In this document: in pieces, positions 43,167 to 53,041 of the stretch
Layout of the letters: every line of letters begins with the position of its first letter
Position numbering within the stretch: position 1 is the first letter of the stretch
Origin: Eubacteriales bacterium
GTDB taxonomy: Bacteria; Bacillota; Clostridia; Oscillospirales; Butyricicoccaceae
Direction of reading: 5' to 3'
DNA: 64,000 nt
NCBI GenBank assembly: GCA_030539335.1
Contig: JAUNSG010000010.1
Location: 29,914 to 93,913 of the forward strand
The notes under the pieces: model-generated
The model's database searches: none
What the model was told of the DNA's origin: nothing
What the model saw: only the letters and a program-made list of their open reading frames with translations
Position numbers and translations under genes: made by a program

Positions 43167-44270
43167 TTAATACACTAAATTCATATCTTCATAGCGACGC
43201 GTGAAATGCGGCGTTACGATCTGATCACAGTACAGACAACGTTCTCCCTGCTCCGTATGGTGTGTCCGAATCGGGAGATAGGTCTCACTGCGGGTAATAC
43301 ATTTGGGATTGGTACAGCGCATATTTTTGAGGCCCTTTACCGACTTCGGCATGCGTTCCCGCTTTTGACGCAGCAGCGTCAGAATCAATGCCATACGGGC
43401 ATACATGCCATAGCGCGCCTGGTCAAAATAAACTGCCCGCGGATCATCGTCCACATCCTGTGCAATCTCATCCACACGCGGCAGAGGGTGCATGACCAGA
43501 AGATCCTGCTTCGCGTTGCGGAGCTTGGCTGCCGTCAGACAATAAATTCCTTTGAGGCTGTAATATTCCTCGATCGAGGGGAAGCGCTCGCGCTGGATAC
43601 GGGTCATATAGAGGACATCCAGCATGGGGATAACCGGCTCCAGACCGGCAACCTCAAAAAACTTCATCTTATGGCTGTTCATAAACTGCCGCAGATATTC
43701 CGGAATTGCCAGTTCACGCGGCGAAATCAAATAGAACTGAACGTTCTCATAATTGGCAAGAAAGTGGATCAGCGAATGTACGGTTCTGCCATATTTCAGG
43801 TCACCGCAGATACCGATCTTCATGTTGTCCGCCGAGCCGCGGAGACGAAGAATGGTCGTCATGTCCGCCAATGTCTGCGTCGGGTGAAGATGTCCGCCGT
43901 CACCAGCATTGATGACCGGGACCTCGGAGAACATCGAAGCCGCCTTGGCTGCGCCCTCGTTCGGGTTGCGCATAACAATCAGGTCTGCATAGTTGGATAC
44001 CATGTGAATGGTGTCCTTCAGACTCTCGCCCTTAGACGCAGAGGACGAGCTGGGGTTATTAAAACCAACGACACTTCCGCCCAGACGCATCATCGCAGTC
44101 GAAAACGACAGGTTCGTGCGGGTGCTTGGCTCATAGAACAGGCTGCCAAGTACCTTGCCGCGGCAGGCATCGGCATATCCCTCCGGACGGTCAATGATGT
44201 TGGTTGTCAGCTTGTACAGTTCACGGAACTCCTCCATAGTAAGATCGCTCAGATCATTGATGTGACGCAT
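43167..44270 (-). CDS. pyrB: Aspartate carbamoyltransferase with fused PyrI-type zinc domain
   Basis: The 367-residue protein is PyrB (about 1-310): LFYEPSTRTNLSFSTAM with the carbamoyl phosphate loop, SSSSASKGESL, HPTQTLADM and HPLPRVDEI. It then carries a C-terminal zinc ribbon with Cys319, Cys324, Cys345 and Cys348 (C-x4-C and C-x2-C), the spacing found in the E. coli regulatory chain PyrI (C-x4-C, C-x2-C), but the N-terminal nucleotide-binding half of PyrI is absent. It catalyses the first pyrimidine step. The catalytic-chain part is standard; the fusion is unusual (see findings). CinA follows. Confidence 0.93.
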   Translation of the reverse strand: MRHINDLSDLTMEEFRELYKLTTNIIDRPEGYADACRGKVLGSLFYEPSTRTNLSFSTAMMRLGGSVVGFNNPSSSSASKGESLKDTIHMVSNYADLIVMRNPNEGAAKAASMFSEVPVINAGDGGHLHPTQTLADMTTILRLRGSADNMKIGICGDLKYGRTVHSLIHFLANYENVQFYLISPRELAIPEYLRQFMNSHKMKFFEVAGLEPVIPMLDVLYMTRIQRERFPSIEEYYSLKGIYCLTAAKLRNAKQDLLVMHPLPRVDEIAQDVDDDPRAVYFDQARYGMYARMALILTLLRQKRERMPKSVKGLKNMRCTNPKCITRSETYLPIRTHHTEQGERCLYCDQIVTPHFTRRYEDMNLVY

Positions 44271-44311
44271 TTAGCTGTCCCCTTTCTTCGGTTTCATTCC
44301 ATATTCATTTT

Positions 44312-44340
44312 ATTTTACCATATTCGACAGCTGAATGAAA
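44312..44340 (-). promoter_or_regulatory. Candidate promoter close to pyrB
   Basis: TTTCAT (44340-44335), 17-base spacer, TAAAAT (44317-44312). The -35 is weak. It would bypass the attenuator-like hairpin upstream. Confidence 0.35.
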
Positions 44341-44383
44341 CCCACTTTTTTCGATTTGTGAGGAATATAAAAAAAGCATCTGC

Positions 44384-44438
44384 AAAAAAAGGATGGATGA
44401 GAAAAATCTACAATCCTTCCGCATTCCTTCATCCGTCC
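44384..44438 (-). terminator. Terminator-like hairpin in the pyrB leader (attenuator candidate)
   Basis: Ten-base stem with one mismatch (GGATGGATGA 44391-44400 with TCATCCGTCC 44429-44438), followed on the minus strand by seven T (44390-44384). It lies past the lysA terminator and 114 bases upstream of pyrB, so it can only act on a pyrB leader transcript. Confidence 0.45.
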
Positions 44439-44562
44439 GTACCGATTTTGTTTACACAGACTGCCTTATTATTCCGTTATTTCCCATAAAATAAGCAGGC
44501 CCGGAACAAAAAATAGAGGATAACGGAAGAAACGCTTTTTGCTCTCTTTTGCTTTTTCCAGG

Positions 44563-44599
44563 AAAAGACCCCAAATCCGAGCATCTCGGATTCAGGGTC
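44563..44599 (-). terminator. Terminator after lysA
   Basis: Stem GACCC + ATCCGAG / CTCGGAT + GGGTC (44567-44599, with a 3-base internal mismatch), followed on the minus strand by TTTTCC; the other side has TTTTTT as well, so it may work both ways. Confidence 0.8.
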
Positions 44600-44610
44600 C
44601 CATTTTTTAC

Positions 44611-45894
44611 TTATATTTTGTCGAACAATCCGGTAAAGTCAAAGGTCGCAAAGTAATCCTTCGCAGTCTCTGCACGACGGATCATTTCGGTGCTGCCGTC
44701 CTCCCTGAGCAGAACCTCTGCGGAGCGAAGCTTGCCATTGTAGTTATAGCCCATGGAGAAGCCGTGGGCGCCGGCATCATGGATAAACAGAATATCACCG
44801 CGCTCGATTTCCGGCAGCATGCGGTCTACCGCAAATTTGTCCGAATTCTCGCACAGGGAGCCAACCACATCATACTTGTGATCGCACGGCTGCTCCTCCT
44901 TGCCCAGGACGGTAATATGGTGATACGCACCATAGATCGCCGGACGCATCAGGTTTGCCGCACACGCATCGACACCGATGTATTCCTTATAGGTGTGCTT
45001 TTCATGGATGGCCGTGGTGATCAGGGCGCCGTACGGGGCGAGCATGAAACGGCCCAGCTCAGTGTAAATCGCAACGTCATCCATGCCGGCCGGCACGAGG
45101 ACTTCTTCGTACGCCTTGCGGACGCCCTCACCGATCACGGCGATGTCATTGGTGGACTGCTCCGGACGATACGGAACACCTACACCGCCGGAAAGGTTGA
45201 TGAACTTGATATGTGCACCGGTCTTTTCGTGCAGCTCAACCGCCAGCTCAAACAGAATGCGTGCCAGCGCCGGATAGTACTCGTTGGAAATGGTGTTGGA
45301 AGCCAGGAACGAATGAATGCCAAATTCCTTCGCGCCCTTGCTCTTCAGAATCTGATAGGCCTCAATAATCTGCTCGTGCGTCATGCCATATTTGGCATCG
45401 CCCGGGTTGTCCATAACCTGAAAGCCTTCCTTGGAATCGCCGAGCTGGAACACGCCGCCCGGATTATACCGGCAGCAGATGCGCTCCGGAATATGACCGA
45501 GTGCACTTTCCAAAAAGTCAATGTGCGTGATGTCATCCAGATTGATGGTTGCATTCAGCTGGTCTGCATAGATGTATTCTTCCGCCGGGGTCTCGTTGGA
45601 GGAAAACATGATCTCTTCTCCGGAAAACGCACAGGCTTCACTCATCATCAGCTCCGTCATGGAGGAACAGTCTGTGCCACAGCCTTCCTCCTTCAGAATC
45701 TGCAGAATGCGCGGGGTCGGGGTCGCCTTGACCGCAAAGTACTCGCGGAAGCCCTTGTTCCACGAAAATGCCTTGTATAACTCGCGTGCATTGTTGCGGA
45801 TGCCAGCTTCATCATAGAGATGGAATGGGGTCGGATAGGTTTTCACCATCTCCTCTGCCTGTGCTTTGGTGATAAATGGTTTCTTTTCGCTCAT
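44611..45894 (-). CDS. lysA: Diaminopimelate decarboxylase
   Basis: The 427-residue protein matches the PLP alanine-racemase-fold decarboxylases: YFAVKATPTPRIL with the PLP lysine, SSMTELMMSE, LSGGVGVPYRPEQ (the glycine-rich phosphate loop), and a C-terminal beta domain with the catalytic region MRPAIYGAYHH and IHDAGAHGFSMGYNYN. It makes lysine from meso-diaminopimelate. It is the last gene after lon and engB but separated by ~80 bases, and ends with a strong terminator. Some archaeal-like features (size near 427) fit the clostridial branch. Confidence 0.92.
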   Translation of the reverse strand: MSEKKPFITKAQAEEMVKTYPTPFHLYDEAGIRNNARELYKAFSWNKGFREYFAVKATPTPRILQILKEEGCGTDCSSMTELMMSEACAFSGEEIMFSSNETPAEEYIYADQLNATINLDDITHIDFLESALGHIPERICCRYNPGGVFQLGDSKEGFQVMDNPGDAKYGMTHEQIIEAYQILKSKGAKEFGIHSFLASNTISNEYYPALARILFELAVELHEKTGAHIKFINLSGGVGVPYRPEQSTNDIAVIGEGVRKAYEEVLVPAGMDDVAIYTELGRFMLAPYGALITTAIHEKHTYKEYIGVDACAANLMRPAIYGAYHHITVLGKEEQPCDHKYDVVGSLCENSDKFAVDRMLPEIERGDILFIHDAGAHGFSMGYNYNGKLRSAEVLLREDGSTEMIRRAETAKDYFATFDFTGLFDKI

Positions 45895-45972
45895 GGTTCA
45901 ATCTTCCTTCTATTTGTCTTTTATAATAATGTCAATTTTATCCGTTTCCTTACACTGGAATGCCAATCCGCA

Positions 45973-46563
45973 TTACGCCTCCACATGGTCAAAAATCAGC
46001 TCCAGTACGGTATCCCGTCCTGTGCCCTTGACCGCCGAAAACGGAATCACCGGAACAGTTTCCGGCAGATGCAGCGTTGTACGGATGGTATTCATGCTGT
46101 CCTCTACCGCACTCTTTTTCAGCTTGTCATGCTTATTGGCAATCACGGCAAATGGCATGCCGGTCTGCAAAAACCAGTCGGCCATGACGACATCGTCCGC
46201 CGTCGGCTTATGTCTGGCATCCACAATCTGCAGCCCCAGTGTGATGGCGCCCTCGGTCGCGAAATATTCTTCCATCAGCGCACCCCAGCGTTCCCGCTCC
46301 TTCTTGGAAACCTTAGCGTAGCCATAGCCCGGCAAATCGACAAAATAAGCCTTTTTGTCGATACAGAAAAAGTTAATATGGATCGTCTTCCCCGGCTCAT
46401 TGCCAACACGGGCAAAATTCTTGCGGTTCAGCAGTTTGTTGATTGTCGACGATTTTCCCACATTGGACTTCCCCGCAAACACAATCTGCGGGAGCGCATC
46501 GTTTGGGAAATCCGACCGCCGTACTGCCGAGCGGATAAACTCAGCATTGTGAAGATTCAGCAT
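45973..46563 (-). CDS. engB: Ribosome biogenesis GTPase YsxC/EngB
   Basis: The 196-residue protein has the TrmE-Era-EngA-YihA-type GTPase motifs: G1 GKSNVGKSST near 29, G3 DLPGYGYAKVS, G4 NKHDKLKK and G5 FSAVKG. EngB is essential for 50S assembly in many bacteria. It follows lon by 19 bases, the common Firmicute order lon-ysxC. Confidence 0.95.
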   Translation of the reverse strand: MLNLHNAEFIRSAVRRSDFPNDALPQIVFAGKSNVGKSSTINKLLNRKNFARVGNEPGKTIHINFFCIDKKAYFVDLPGYGYAKVSKKERERWGALMEEYFATEGAITLGLQIVDARHKPTADDVVMADWFLQTGMPFAVIANKHDKLKKSAVEDSMNTIRTTLHLPETVPVIPFSAVKGTGRDTVLELIFDHVEA

Positions 46564-46582
46564 AGCTCTCCTCTGTCGTCCG

Positions 46583-49033
46583 TTACTGTTTCATGGTTGT
46601 CTTCTGGATCCCGGAAGCATTGCCCAGCGGCGGAGTGATCTGTCCGAGCGGCAAGACCGCCAGCTCCTTCTCCACCGGCTGGCACAGCGCGGTATCCAGA
46701 ACGGTTTTCATAGTTTCCGCCGTGACGAAATGGATGTTTTCGCGCACGACCGGCTCAATGTCCTGTAAATCCGGCTCATTGTCAATCGGTACGATCACCG
46801 TCTTCATGCCCGCCCGATAGGCAGCCATGGTCTTCTCCTTGAGTCCGCCGATCGGGAGCACCCGTCCGCGGATCGAGACCTCTCCGGTCATTGCGACGTC
46901 ATGTCGTACCGGAAGGTTGGTCAATGCGGAAACCAGTGCGGTTGTCATGGTCACACCGGCAGACGGACCATCCTTTGGAATTGCCGCCTCCGGGAAGTGG
47001 ATGTGGATGTCGTTTTCTTTATAGAATTTCGGATCGATGTGCAGCGTATCGGCAATGGAACGGACATAGGTGACCGCTGCTTTCGCGGACTCCTGCATGA
47101 CGTTGCCCAGATTGCCGGTGATCTCCAGCTTTCCAGTGCCCGGCATTGTGTTGACCTCGACCTGCAGCATTTCGCCGCCGACCGATGTCCATGCCAATCC
47201 ATTGACTACGCCGACTTCGTCGCGGCCGGAAACGTTGTCCTTTTTGTACCGCGGCGTTCCAAGGAATTCTTCCATATTGCTGCGGGTCACCGAAATCCGG
47301 CGACGGATGGTCTTGTCCGGATTCTCCTGCTGCTCCTTCGCAATCCGATGGGCGATCTTGCGGCAGATCTTCGCCAGCAGCTGCTCCAAACGGCGCACGC
47401 CGGCTTCCCGCGTGTATGCAGAAATCAAATAGGTCATCGCATCGTGCTTCAGCGCGATGTTGCTCTTTTTCAAGCCGTGCTTTTCCAGCTGCTTCGGGAG
47501 CAGATGACGCAGCGCGATTTCTGCCTTCTCTTCCTCCGTATAGCTTCCAAGCTCGATGACCTCCATACGGTCGAGCAGCGGACGCGGAACCGTTCCGAGA
47601 TCATTTGCCGTCGTGATGAACAACACATCGGATAGATCAAACGGAAGCTCGATGAAGTGATCGCGGAACGCGTTGTTCTGTGCGGTATCCAATACCTCCA
47701 GCATCGCCGAAGAGGGATCGCCGCGGCCGTCCGCTCCCATCTTATCGATCTCATCCAGCAGCAGCAGGCAGTTCTTGCTGCCCGCCTGCGAAATGGCATT
47801 CATAATGCGGCCCGGCATGGCACCGATGTACGTCTTGCGGTGTCCGCGGATATCCGCCTCATCCCGCACGCCGCCCAGAGACAGACGGGCATAATTCCGC
47901 CCCATTGCCTCCGCAACCGAACGCGCAATGGATGTCTTGCCGACACCCGGAGGGCCGACCAGGCACAGAACCTGTCCCTTGAGCTCCGGCGCCATCGCCT
48001 TGACCGCAAGAAATTCCATGATGCGTTCCTTGACCTTTTCCATACCATAGTGGTCGCGGTCAAGGATCTTGCGGGAATTGGTCAGATTGTGCTTCTCCGG
48101 TGTGGTCGTGTTCCACGGAAGCTCCAGAATAATATCGAGATAGTTGCGGATGACGCCGCTCTCTGCGGACATTGGCTGCATCTTTTCCAGACGGGCAACC
48201 TCTTTGAGCAGCTTTTCCTCCTCTTTCTCCGGAAGGTTCAGCGCGAGGATTTTTGTCCGGTATGTATTCGACTCATCCTCGGTGCCCGGTTCCCCCAGCT
48301 CATCCTGTATGATCTTCATCTGCTCCCGCAGATAATAATCGCGCTGGTTTTTATCCACCGCTTCCTTGAGCTTGTCCTGCAGCTCACCCTCCAACTGCAG
48401 GATGTCCATTTCCCGTGCGAGTACACGGATCATCTTTTCAATCCGGCGGACATCGCGCAGCTCTTCGAGCAGCTCCTGCTTGATCTCATAGCTGATGGGC
48501 AAATTCTGTGCGGTATAGTCCGCCAAATAGCCCGGTTCGTCGTTATCCAATACCGTCATGACAATATCGCGCGAAACATGGGACGAGAGCTGTGCATATT
48601 CCTCCACCGATTCCTGCAGCGTCCGCACCAAAGCTTCGCGCCGCTTCTGGGAAATGCGTCCCGGATCGGTATCCAGCCGGACTACGCTCGCATACATGCA
48701 CTTTTCGCTATCTTCGTCCTGGAATTCCTGTACCATGGCACGGCTTGTGCCCTGTACCAGCACGCGGATGTTGTCACCCGGCAGACGGAGAATCTGCTTA
48801 ATGGTACAGATCGTTCCGACCGTAAACAGATCATCGGTATGCGGCAGGTCGGTGCTGATATCGCACTGAGCCGTCAGGAAAACCTTCTGGCTTCCCTTCA
48901 TCGCTGCCTCCAGCGCCTTCATGGAAATCAGACGGCCTACATCAAAATGAATCAATGTTTCCGGAAAAGCAACCAGTCCGCGCAGCGGCAGAACCGGCAG
49001 GACCTCCGGTGTATAGTCAGTTGTCTGGGACAT
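46583..49033 (-). CDS. lon: ATP-dependent protease Lon
   Basis: The 816-residue protein has the Lon N-terminal substrate domain (about 10-205), an AAA+ domain (Walker [15 protein letters not shown] near 362, Walker [10 protein letters not shown]) and a serine-lysine protease domain with the catalytic Ser in [11 protein letters not shown] and Lys in [12 protein letters not shown]. It degrades damaged and regulatory proteins. I set the start at 49033, with AAAGGAGG 9 bases upstream. Its promoter bears a palindrome at the transcription start. Confidence 0.96.
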   Translation of the reverse strand: MSQTTDYTPEVLPVLPLRGLVAFPETLIHFDVGRLISMKALEAAMKGSQKVFLTAQCDISTDLPHTDDLFTVGTICTIKQILRLPGDNIRVLVQGTSRAMVQEFQDEDSEKCMYASVVRLDTDPGRISQKRREALVRTLQESVEEYAQLSSHVSRDIVMTVLDNDEPGYLADYTAQNLPISYEIKQELLEELRDVRRIEKMIRVLAREMDILQLEGELQDKLKEAVDKNQRDYYLREQMKIIQDELGEPGTEDESNTYRTKILALNLPEKEEEKLLKEVARLEKMQPMSAESGVIRNYLDIILELPWNTTTPEKHNLTNSRKILDRDHYGMEKVKERIMEFLAVKAMAPELKGQVLCLVGPPGVGKTSIARSVAEAMGRNYARLSLGGVRDEADIRGHRKTYIGAMPGRIMNAISQAGSKNCLLLLDEIDKMGADGRGDPSSAMLEVLDTAQNNAFRDHFIELPFDLSDVLFITTANDLGTVPRPLLDRMEVIELGSYTEEEKAEIALRHLLPKQLEKHGLKKSNIALKHDAMTYLISAYTREAGVRRLEQLLAKICRKIAHRIAKEQQENPDKTIRRRISVTRSNMEEFLGTPRYKKDNVSGRDEVGVVNGLAWTSVGGEMLQVEVNTMPGTGKLEITGNLGNVMQESAKAAVTYVRSIADTLHIDPKFYKENDIHIHFPEAAIPKDGPSAGVTMTTALVSALTNLPVRHDVAMTGEVSIRGRVLPIGGLKEKTMAAYRAGMKTVIVPIDNEPDLQDIEPVVRENIHFVTAETMKTVLDTALCQPVEKELAVLPLGQITPPLGNASGIQKTTMKQ

Positions 49034-49130
49034 GGGTATACCTCCTTTGAGCGGCAAACGTCCGCACACAGCAACATACTGTGTCCCTGTCATAATAAGA
49101 ACATGCAGCATTCGCATCTTCTTTAAAACT

Positions 49131-49142
49131 ACTACTTCAGTA
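49131..49142 (-). promoter_or_regulatory. Palindrome at the lon transcription start
   Basis: CTACTTCAGTAG, a perfect 12-bp palindrome, lies immediately downstream of the lon -10 box, where a repressor could block initiation. It is neither a CIRCE nor a CtsR sequence. Confidence 0.45.
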
Positions 49143-49145
49143 GAG

Positions 49146-49174
49146 ATTATACTTGATTTCTAACGACATTGCAA
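49146..49174 (-). promoter_or_regulatory. Promoter of lon
   Basis: TTGCAA (49174-49169), 17-base spacer, perfect TATAAT (49151-49146), about 113 bases before the lon ATG. Confidence 0.7.
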
Positions 49175-49279
49175 GACACGTTATGCATGATTCTCCTGCC
49201 AATCTTGCCCCGTTGCCCCACAAAATACACAATTCTGCGAGGAAAAGGCGATTTTGGAAGAATCAACTTTCAAAATTAC

Positions 49280-49314
49280 AAAAAAGTGCCTGCGGTTCTT
49301 TCCCACAGACACTT
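49280..49314 (-). terminator. Terminator after the clpX-linked small gene
   Basis: Twelve-base stem with G-T wobbles (49284-49295 with 49303-49314), then a T-run on the minus strand. It separates the tig-clpP-clpX unit from lon. Confidence 0.75.
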
Positions 49315-49327
49315 TCTGTTTTTCTCT

Positions 49328-49645
49328 TTACTGTCCTTCCAGCATGCTGGAATAGTACTCAATATTCGCTGGATCCAGCGAGCGCAGTGCGCCGTTTTCA
49401 TCGAACTCGACGAAAATAATCGGGCCGTAGAACGTCTGATTGTAGATCGTTGCGCAGAGCGGCATGCTCATCTTGACTGCAAGATTGTTGTAAATGATGC
49501 ACACACCGTCATCAATTCCCTGCGATTCAATCTTTCCATGGACCAAATCGTCCATATCGCCTACGGAATTCATGATCTCCATGACTTCCGGCTTTTCCCC
49601 CGGCTGCTTATACAGAACGGTCAGGGCAAATGGATTTTCACTCAT
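49328..49645 (-). CDS. Small DUF3846-like protein between clpX and lon
   Basis: The 105-residue soluble protein begins [24 protein letters not shown] and continues [22 protein letters not shown], a pattern like DUF3846 proteins (KPEVVEI ... LVGGxIE ... DGVxIVxNE), which are often encoded near phage or antirestriction genes but are also chromosomal. Function unknown. The start overlaps the clpX stop by 4 bases (ATGA), so it is made together with ClpX. No cysteine pairs or catalytic motifs are visible. Confidence 0.75.
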   Translation of the reverse strand: MSENPFALTVLYKQPGEKPEVMEIMNSVGDMDDLVHGKIESQGIDDGVCIIYNNLAVKMSMPLCATIYNQTFYGPIIFVEFDENGALRSLDPANIEYYSSMLEGQ

Positions 49646-50952
49646 ATCTGTCCTCCTGTTCCAGAAATCAGAACCTGTGCGTCCTCCGGTGACCGCAGGG
49701 TCAAAACCGGTTCTCCGGCCTTATCGACCGTATCCTTCGTAATGCGTACCGCCTGAATCGAGCGATCCGACGGAACGTCAAACATAATCTGTGTCATGAC
49801 CGCTTCCAGTACACCGCGCAGGCCGCGGGCGCCCGTCTTGCGTTCCAACGCGATATCAGCCACGCGCTCCAGCGCCTCCTCGTCAAAGGTCAGATCCACC
49901 TGATCCATGGAAAGCAAGCGCTGATACTGCTTGACCAGTGCATTTTTCGGCTCACGCAGGATGCGGATCAGGGCTTCGCGATCGAGCGAATCCAGCGAAA
50001 CCAACATCGGCAGACGACCGATCAATTCCGGAATGATGCCGTATTTCAGCAGGTCATGCGGCTCGACATCGCGCAGAATTGTCCCCTCGTCCTTCTCATC
50101 CTTGGAATGAATCTCCGCACCAAAGCCCATGGAGCTTTTGTCCGTGCGCGCCTTGATGATCTTATCCAGACCGCTGAACGCACCACCGCAGATAAACAGG
50201 ATATTCGACGTATCGATCTGGATGAACTCCTGATGCGGATGCTTTCGGCCTCCCTGGGGCGGCACATTGGCAACCGTGCCCTCCAGCATTTTCAGCAGCG
50301 CCTGCTGTACCCCCTCACCGCTGACATCACGGGTGATGGACGGATTTTCGCTCTTGCGGGCGATCTTATCGATTTCATCGACATAGATGATGCCGCGCTG
50401 TGCGCGCTCAACATCAAAATCAGCCGCCTGAATCAGACGAAGCAGGATATTTTCGACGTCTTCGCCAACGTAACCGGCCTCGGTCAGTGTCGTTGCGTCC
50501 GCAATGGCAAACGGAACCTCAAGCGTCTTTGCCAGCGTCTGCGCCAGCAGGGTCTTGCCGGAACCGGATGGGCCAACCAGAAGGATGTTACTCTTCTGCA
50601 GCTCGACATCCTCCTTGGTCGTCGGCGACGAAATGCGTTTATAATGATTGTACACCGCGACACACAGCGCAATTTTTGCGCGGTCCTGTCCGATCACGTA
50701 CTGATCCAGCGTCTCTTTGAGCTGCTTCGGGGTCGGCAGCTCCCCCAGTGATGGGACAGGCGACACCGAAGAGGACGTCGAATGCATATCCTCCGGAAGG
50801 TCAAACTCCTCATCCAGTATGCTCTGGCAAACCTGAATGCACTCGTCGCAGATATAAACTTCCGGCCCTGCAATCAGCTTGTGTACGGCAGAGGCCGGCT
50901 TGCCGCAGAATGAGCAATGCAGCTCACCGCGATTTCCATCGTTACGAGACAT
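49642..50952 (-). CDS. clpX: ATP-dependent Clp protease ATP-binding subunit ClpX
   Basis: The 436-residue protein has the N-terminal zinc-binding domain (CSFCGKPA ... CDECIQVC, about 11-40), an AAA+ domain (Walker [16 protein letters not shown] near 125, Walker [12 protein letters not shown]) and the C-terminal sensor region with TGARGLR. ClpX unfolds tagged proteins and feeds them to ClpP. It is in the tig-clpP-clpX order, with a terminator between clpP and clpX. Confidence 0.97.
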   Translation of the reverse strand: MSRNDGNRGELHCSFCGKPASAVHKLIAGPEVYICDECIQVCQSILDEEFDLPEDMHSTSSSVSPVPSLGELPTPKQLKETLDQYVIGQDRAKIALCVAVYNHYKRISSPTTKEDVELQKSNILLVGPSGSGKTLLAQTLAKTLEVPFAIADATTLTEAGYVGEDVENILLRLIQAADFDVERAQRGIIYVDEIDKIARKSENPSITRDVSGEGVQQALLKMLEGTVANVPPQGGRKHPHQEFIQIDTSNILFICGGAFSGLDKIIKARTDKSSMGFGAEIHSKDEKDEGTILRDVEPHDLLKYGIIPELIGRLPMLVSLDSLDREALIRILREPKNALVKQYQRLLSMDQVDLTFDEEALERVADIALERKTGARGLRGVLEAVMTQIMFDVPSDRSIQAVRITKDTVDKAGEPVLTLRSPEDAQVLISGTGGQI

Positions 50953-50986
50953 ATTTCACCTCAAATACAATGACAAATACGGATAA

Positions 50987-51016
50987 AACACCGGGGACAT
51001 CGTCTGCCCCGGTGTT
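50987..51016 (-). terminator. Terminator between clpP and clpX
   Basis: Ten-base perfect stem (50987-50996 with 51007-51016, AACACCGGGG / CCCCGGTGTT), then TTTATCC on the minus strand. The T-run is short, so read-through into clpX is likely. Confidence 0.65.
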
Positions 51017-51031
51017 CCTCTCCAAAAGCAA

Positions 51032-51622
51032 TTATCTGTGAGCAATGACCTCATCAATCAGGCCATATTCCTTCGCCTCCGCCGCATACATAAAGTTGTC
51101 GCGCTCAGTGTCCTGACGAATGATATCAATCGGTTTGCCCGTATTCTCTGCGAGAATCTGATTCAGCTTCTCGCGGGTACGAATCAGGTGGTCCGAATGA
51201 ATCTTGATGTCGGTAGCCTGACCGGAGAGACCGCCGCCGCCAATCAGCGGCTGATGGATCATAATCTCACTGTTCGGCAGTGCAAAACGCTTTCCCTTTG
51301 CACCAGAGCTAAGCAGGAACGCTCCCATGGAGGCCGCCATGCCGATGCAGATGGTCGAAACGTCGCACTTAATATACTGCATGGTATCATAAATCGCCAT
51401 GCCGTCGGTAATAGAACCGCCCGGGGAATTGATATAGAATTGGATATCCTTATCCGGGTCCTGTGCCTCCAGATACAGCATCTGCGCCACAATCAGCGAA
51501 GACGTTGTCTGGTTGACATCCTCCGACAGGATAATGATGCGGTCATTCAGCAGACGGGAAAAAATGTCGTAGGACCGCTCTCCACGGTTGGTCTGTTCTA
51601 CTACATAAGGAACTAAACTCAT
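51032..51622 (-). CDS. clpP: ATP-dependent Clp protease proteolytic subunit ClpP
   Basis: The 196-residue protein has the catalytic triad region of Clp[15 protein letters not shown] (catalytic Ser near 98), [11 protein letters not shown] (His near 123) and DTERDNFM (Asp near 172). It starts [20 protein letters not shown]. It forms the degrading chamber used by ClpX. It follows tig by 58 bases. Confidence 0.98.
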   Translation of the reverse strand: MSLVPYVVEQTNRGERSYDIFSRLLNDRIIILSEDVNQTTSSLIVAQMLYLEAQDPDKDIQFYINSPGGSITDGMAIYDTMQYIKCDVSTICIGMAASMGAFLLSSGAKGKRFALPNSEIMIHQPLIGGGGLSGQATDIKIHSDHLIRTREKLNQILAENTGKPIDIIRQDTERDNFMYAAEAKEYGLIDEVIAHR

Positions 51623-51680
51623 AATGAACTCTCCTCTGTTCGCATAAGGTTATGTAATCAGGGAGGAAATCATGCCTGGA

Positions 51681-52970
51681 TTACTCTGCCTTCGGGGTAA
51701 CAACCGCACTGCTCTTGATCAGGTCGAGTGCCTTATCAACAACGAGGTCGGTCTTGATGTTCTCTTCCGGAATGAACTGACGTGCTTCCTCCGCCTTTAC
51801 GCCATAGCTCTCGCTCAGACGGTTGTACTCTGCCTCGATCTCCTCTGCGGTCGGCTCAATGGACTCGTCGGCAGCGATCTTCTTGAGCACCAGACGAACC
51901 TTTACCTGACGCTCTGCCTGCTCACGGAACATGCCGCGGAATGCTTCGTTGTCCATGCCCATTGCCTGAATGTAGCTGTCCAGGGTCATGTTCTGGGACT
52001 GGAGACGGTAAGCGAAATCCTGCATCAGGTTGTTTACCTGAGAGTCATACATTGCCTCCGGGATCTCGCCCTCCAGCGTTTCCAGAATCTTGTCCAGCAG
52101 CTTGGTCTCCAGATCGCGGTCTGCTGCGGTCTTCTTGGACTCAGCGATGTTCTTCTCGATGTCTGCCTTCAGCTCATCCAGCGTCTCAAATTCCGAAACG
52201 TCCTTTGCCAGCTCGTCGTCCATCTCCGGTACGATCGTGGTGGAAACCGACTTTACGGTGCACTTGAACTCAGCCGGCTTGCCCTTCAGGTCATCCGACG
52301 GATAGTTCTCCGGGAAGGTAACATTGACCGTAACGTCCTCGCCAGCGGTCTTGCCAACCAGCTGATCCTCAAAGCCCGGGATGAAGGTATTGGAGCCGAG
52401 CTTCAGATCGTAGTCCTCGCCCTTGCCGCCTTCAAATGCTACGCCGTCAACAAAGCCCTCAAAGTCAATCGTGACCGTGTCGCCCTGCTCAGAAGCGCGC
52501 TCAACCGTCTCGGTGCTTGCTGCACGCTGTGCCAGACGATCCAGCTCCTTCTTGATGTCTTCTTCCGTTACGGTGTCGTCTGCCTTCTCAACTGCAATGC
52601 CCTTGTAATCGCCGATGGTGATTTCCGGCTCAACCGGCACTTCGATAGCGATGGTGAAGGAACCGTCCTCTTCCGGATCTGCGGAAACAACCTCTGCGCG
52701 GCCTACGACCTCCAGCTTTGCCTCCTCAACTGCCTTATCATATGCGTCCGGATAAACAATATTCAGCGCCTCTTCCAGGAAGAAAGCGTCGCCGTACAGC
52801 TTCTCGATCATCTTACGCGGAGCCTTGCCCTTGCGGAAGCCCGGTACCTGCAGCTTGCTGCGGTTTCTCTTATATGCGGTTTCCTTGCCCTTGTCCAGCT
52901 CCTCTGCAGAGATGGAGATGGTCAGCTTAACCTGGCTATGCTCAAGCTTTTCAACATTTTTGAGTTCCAT
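51681..52970 (-). CDS. tig: Trigger factor
   Basis: The 429-residue protein has the ribosome-binding signature GFRKGKAPRKMIEKLYG near residue 45, a PPIase domain (about 155-240, DTVTIDFEGFVDG ... LGSNTFIPGFEDQLVG) and C-terminal chaperone arms (about 255-425). It binds nascent chains at the ribosome exit. The start at 52970 is set by AGGAGG about 10 bases upstream. Confidence 0.96.
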   Translation of the reverse strand: MELKNVEKLEHSQVKLTISISAEELDKGKETAYKRNRSKLQVPGFRKGKAPRKMIEKLYGDAFFLEEALNIVYPDAYDKAVEEAKLEVVGRAEVVSADPEEDGSFTIAIEVPVEPEITIGDYKGIAVEKADDTVTEEDIKKELDRLAQRAASTETVERASEQGDTVTIDFEGFVDGVAFEGGKGEDYDLKLGSNTFIPGFEDQLVGKTAGEDVTVNVTFPENYPSDDLKGKPAEFKCTVKSVSTTIVPEMDDELAKDVSEFETLDELKADIEKNIAESKKTAADRDLETKLLDKILETLEGEIPEAMYDSQVNNLMQDFAYRLQSQNMTLDSYIQAMGMDNEAFRGMFREQAERQVKVRLVLKKIAADESIEPTAEEIEAEYNRLSESYGVKAEEARQFIPEENIKTDLVVDKALDLIKSSAVVTPKAE

Positions 52971-53041
52971 GGTGGTGAATCCTCCTAAAATTATATCCAA
53001 TCTATTCTATCAGATTGTTTTGCATTTGGCTAGATGTTTTT

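Larger units (their letters stand above)
44271..44610. other. Leader/intergenic region upstream of pyrB
   Basis: This 340-base stretch lies between the lysA terminator and pyrB. It holds the lysA terminator, a second hairpin with T-run (attenuator candidate, 44384-44438) and a weak promoter near the pyrB start. The rest is AT-rich and shows no gene on either strand except a short frame discussed in findings. Confidence 0.6.

Noticed and set aside
44432..44432. Treating the pyrB-leader frame as a confirmed leader peptide gene
   Set aside because: The preceding ribosome site is too poor; kept only as a finding with low weight.
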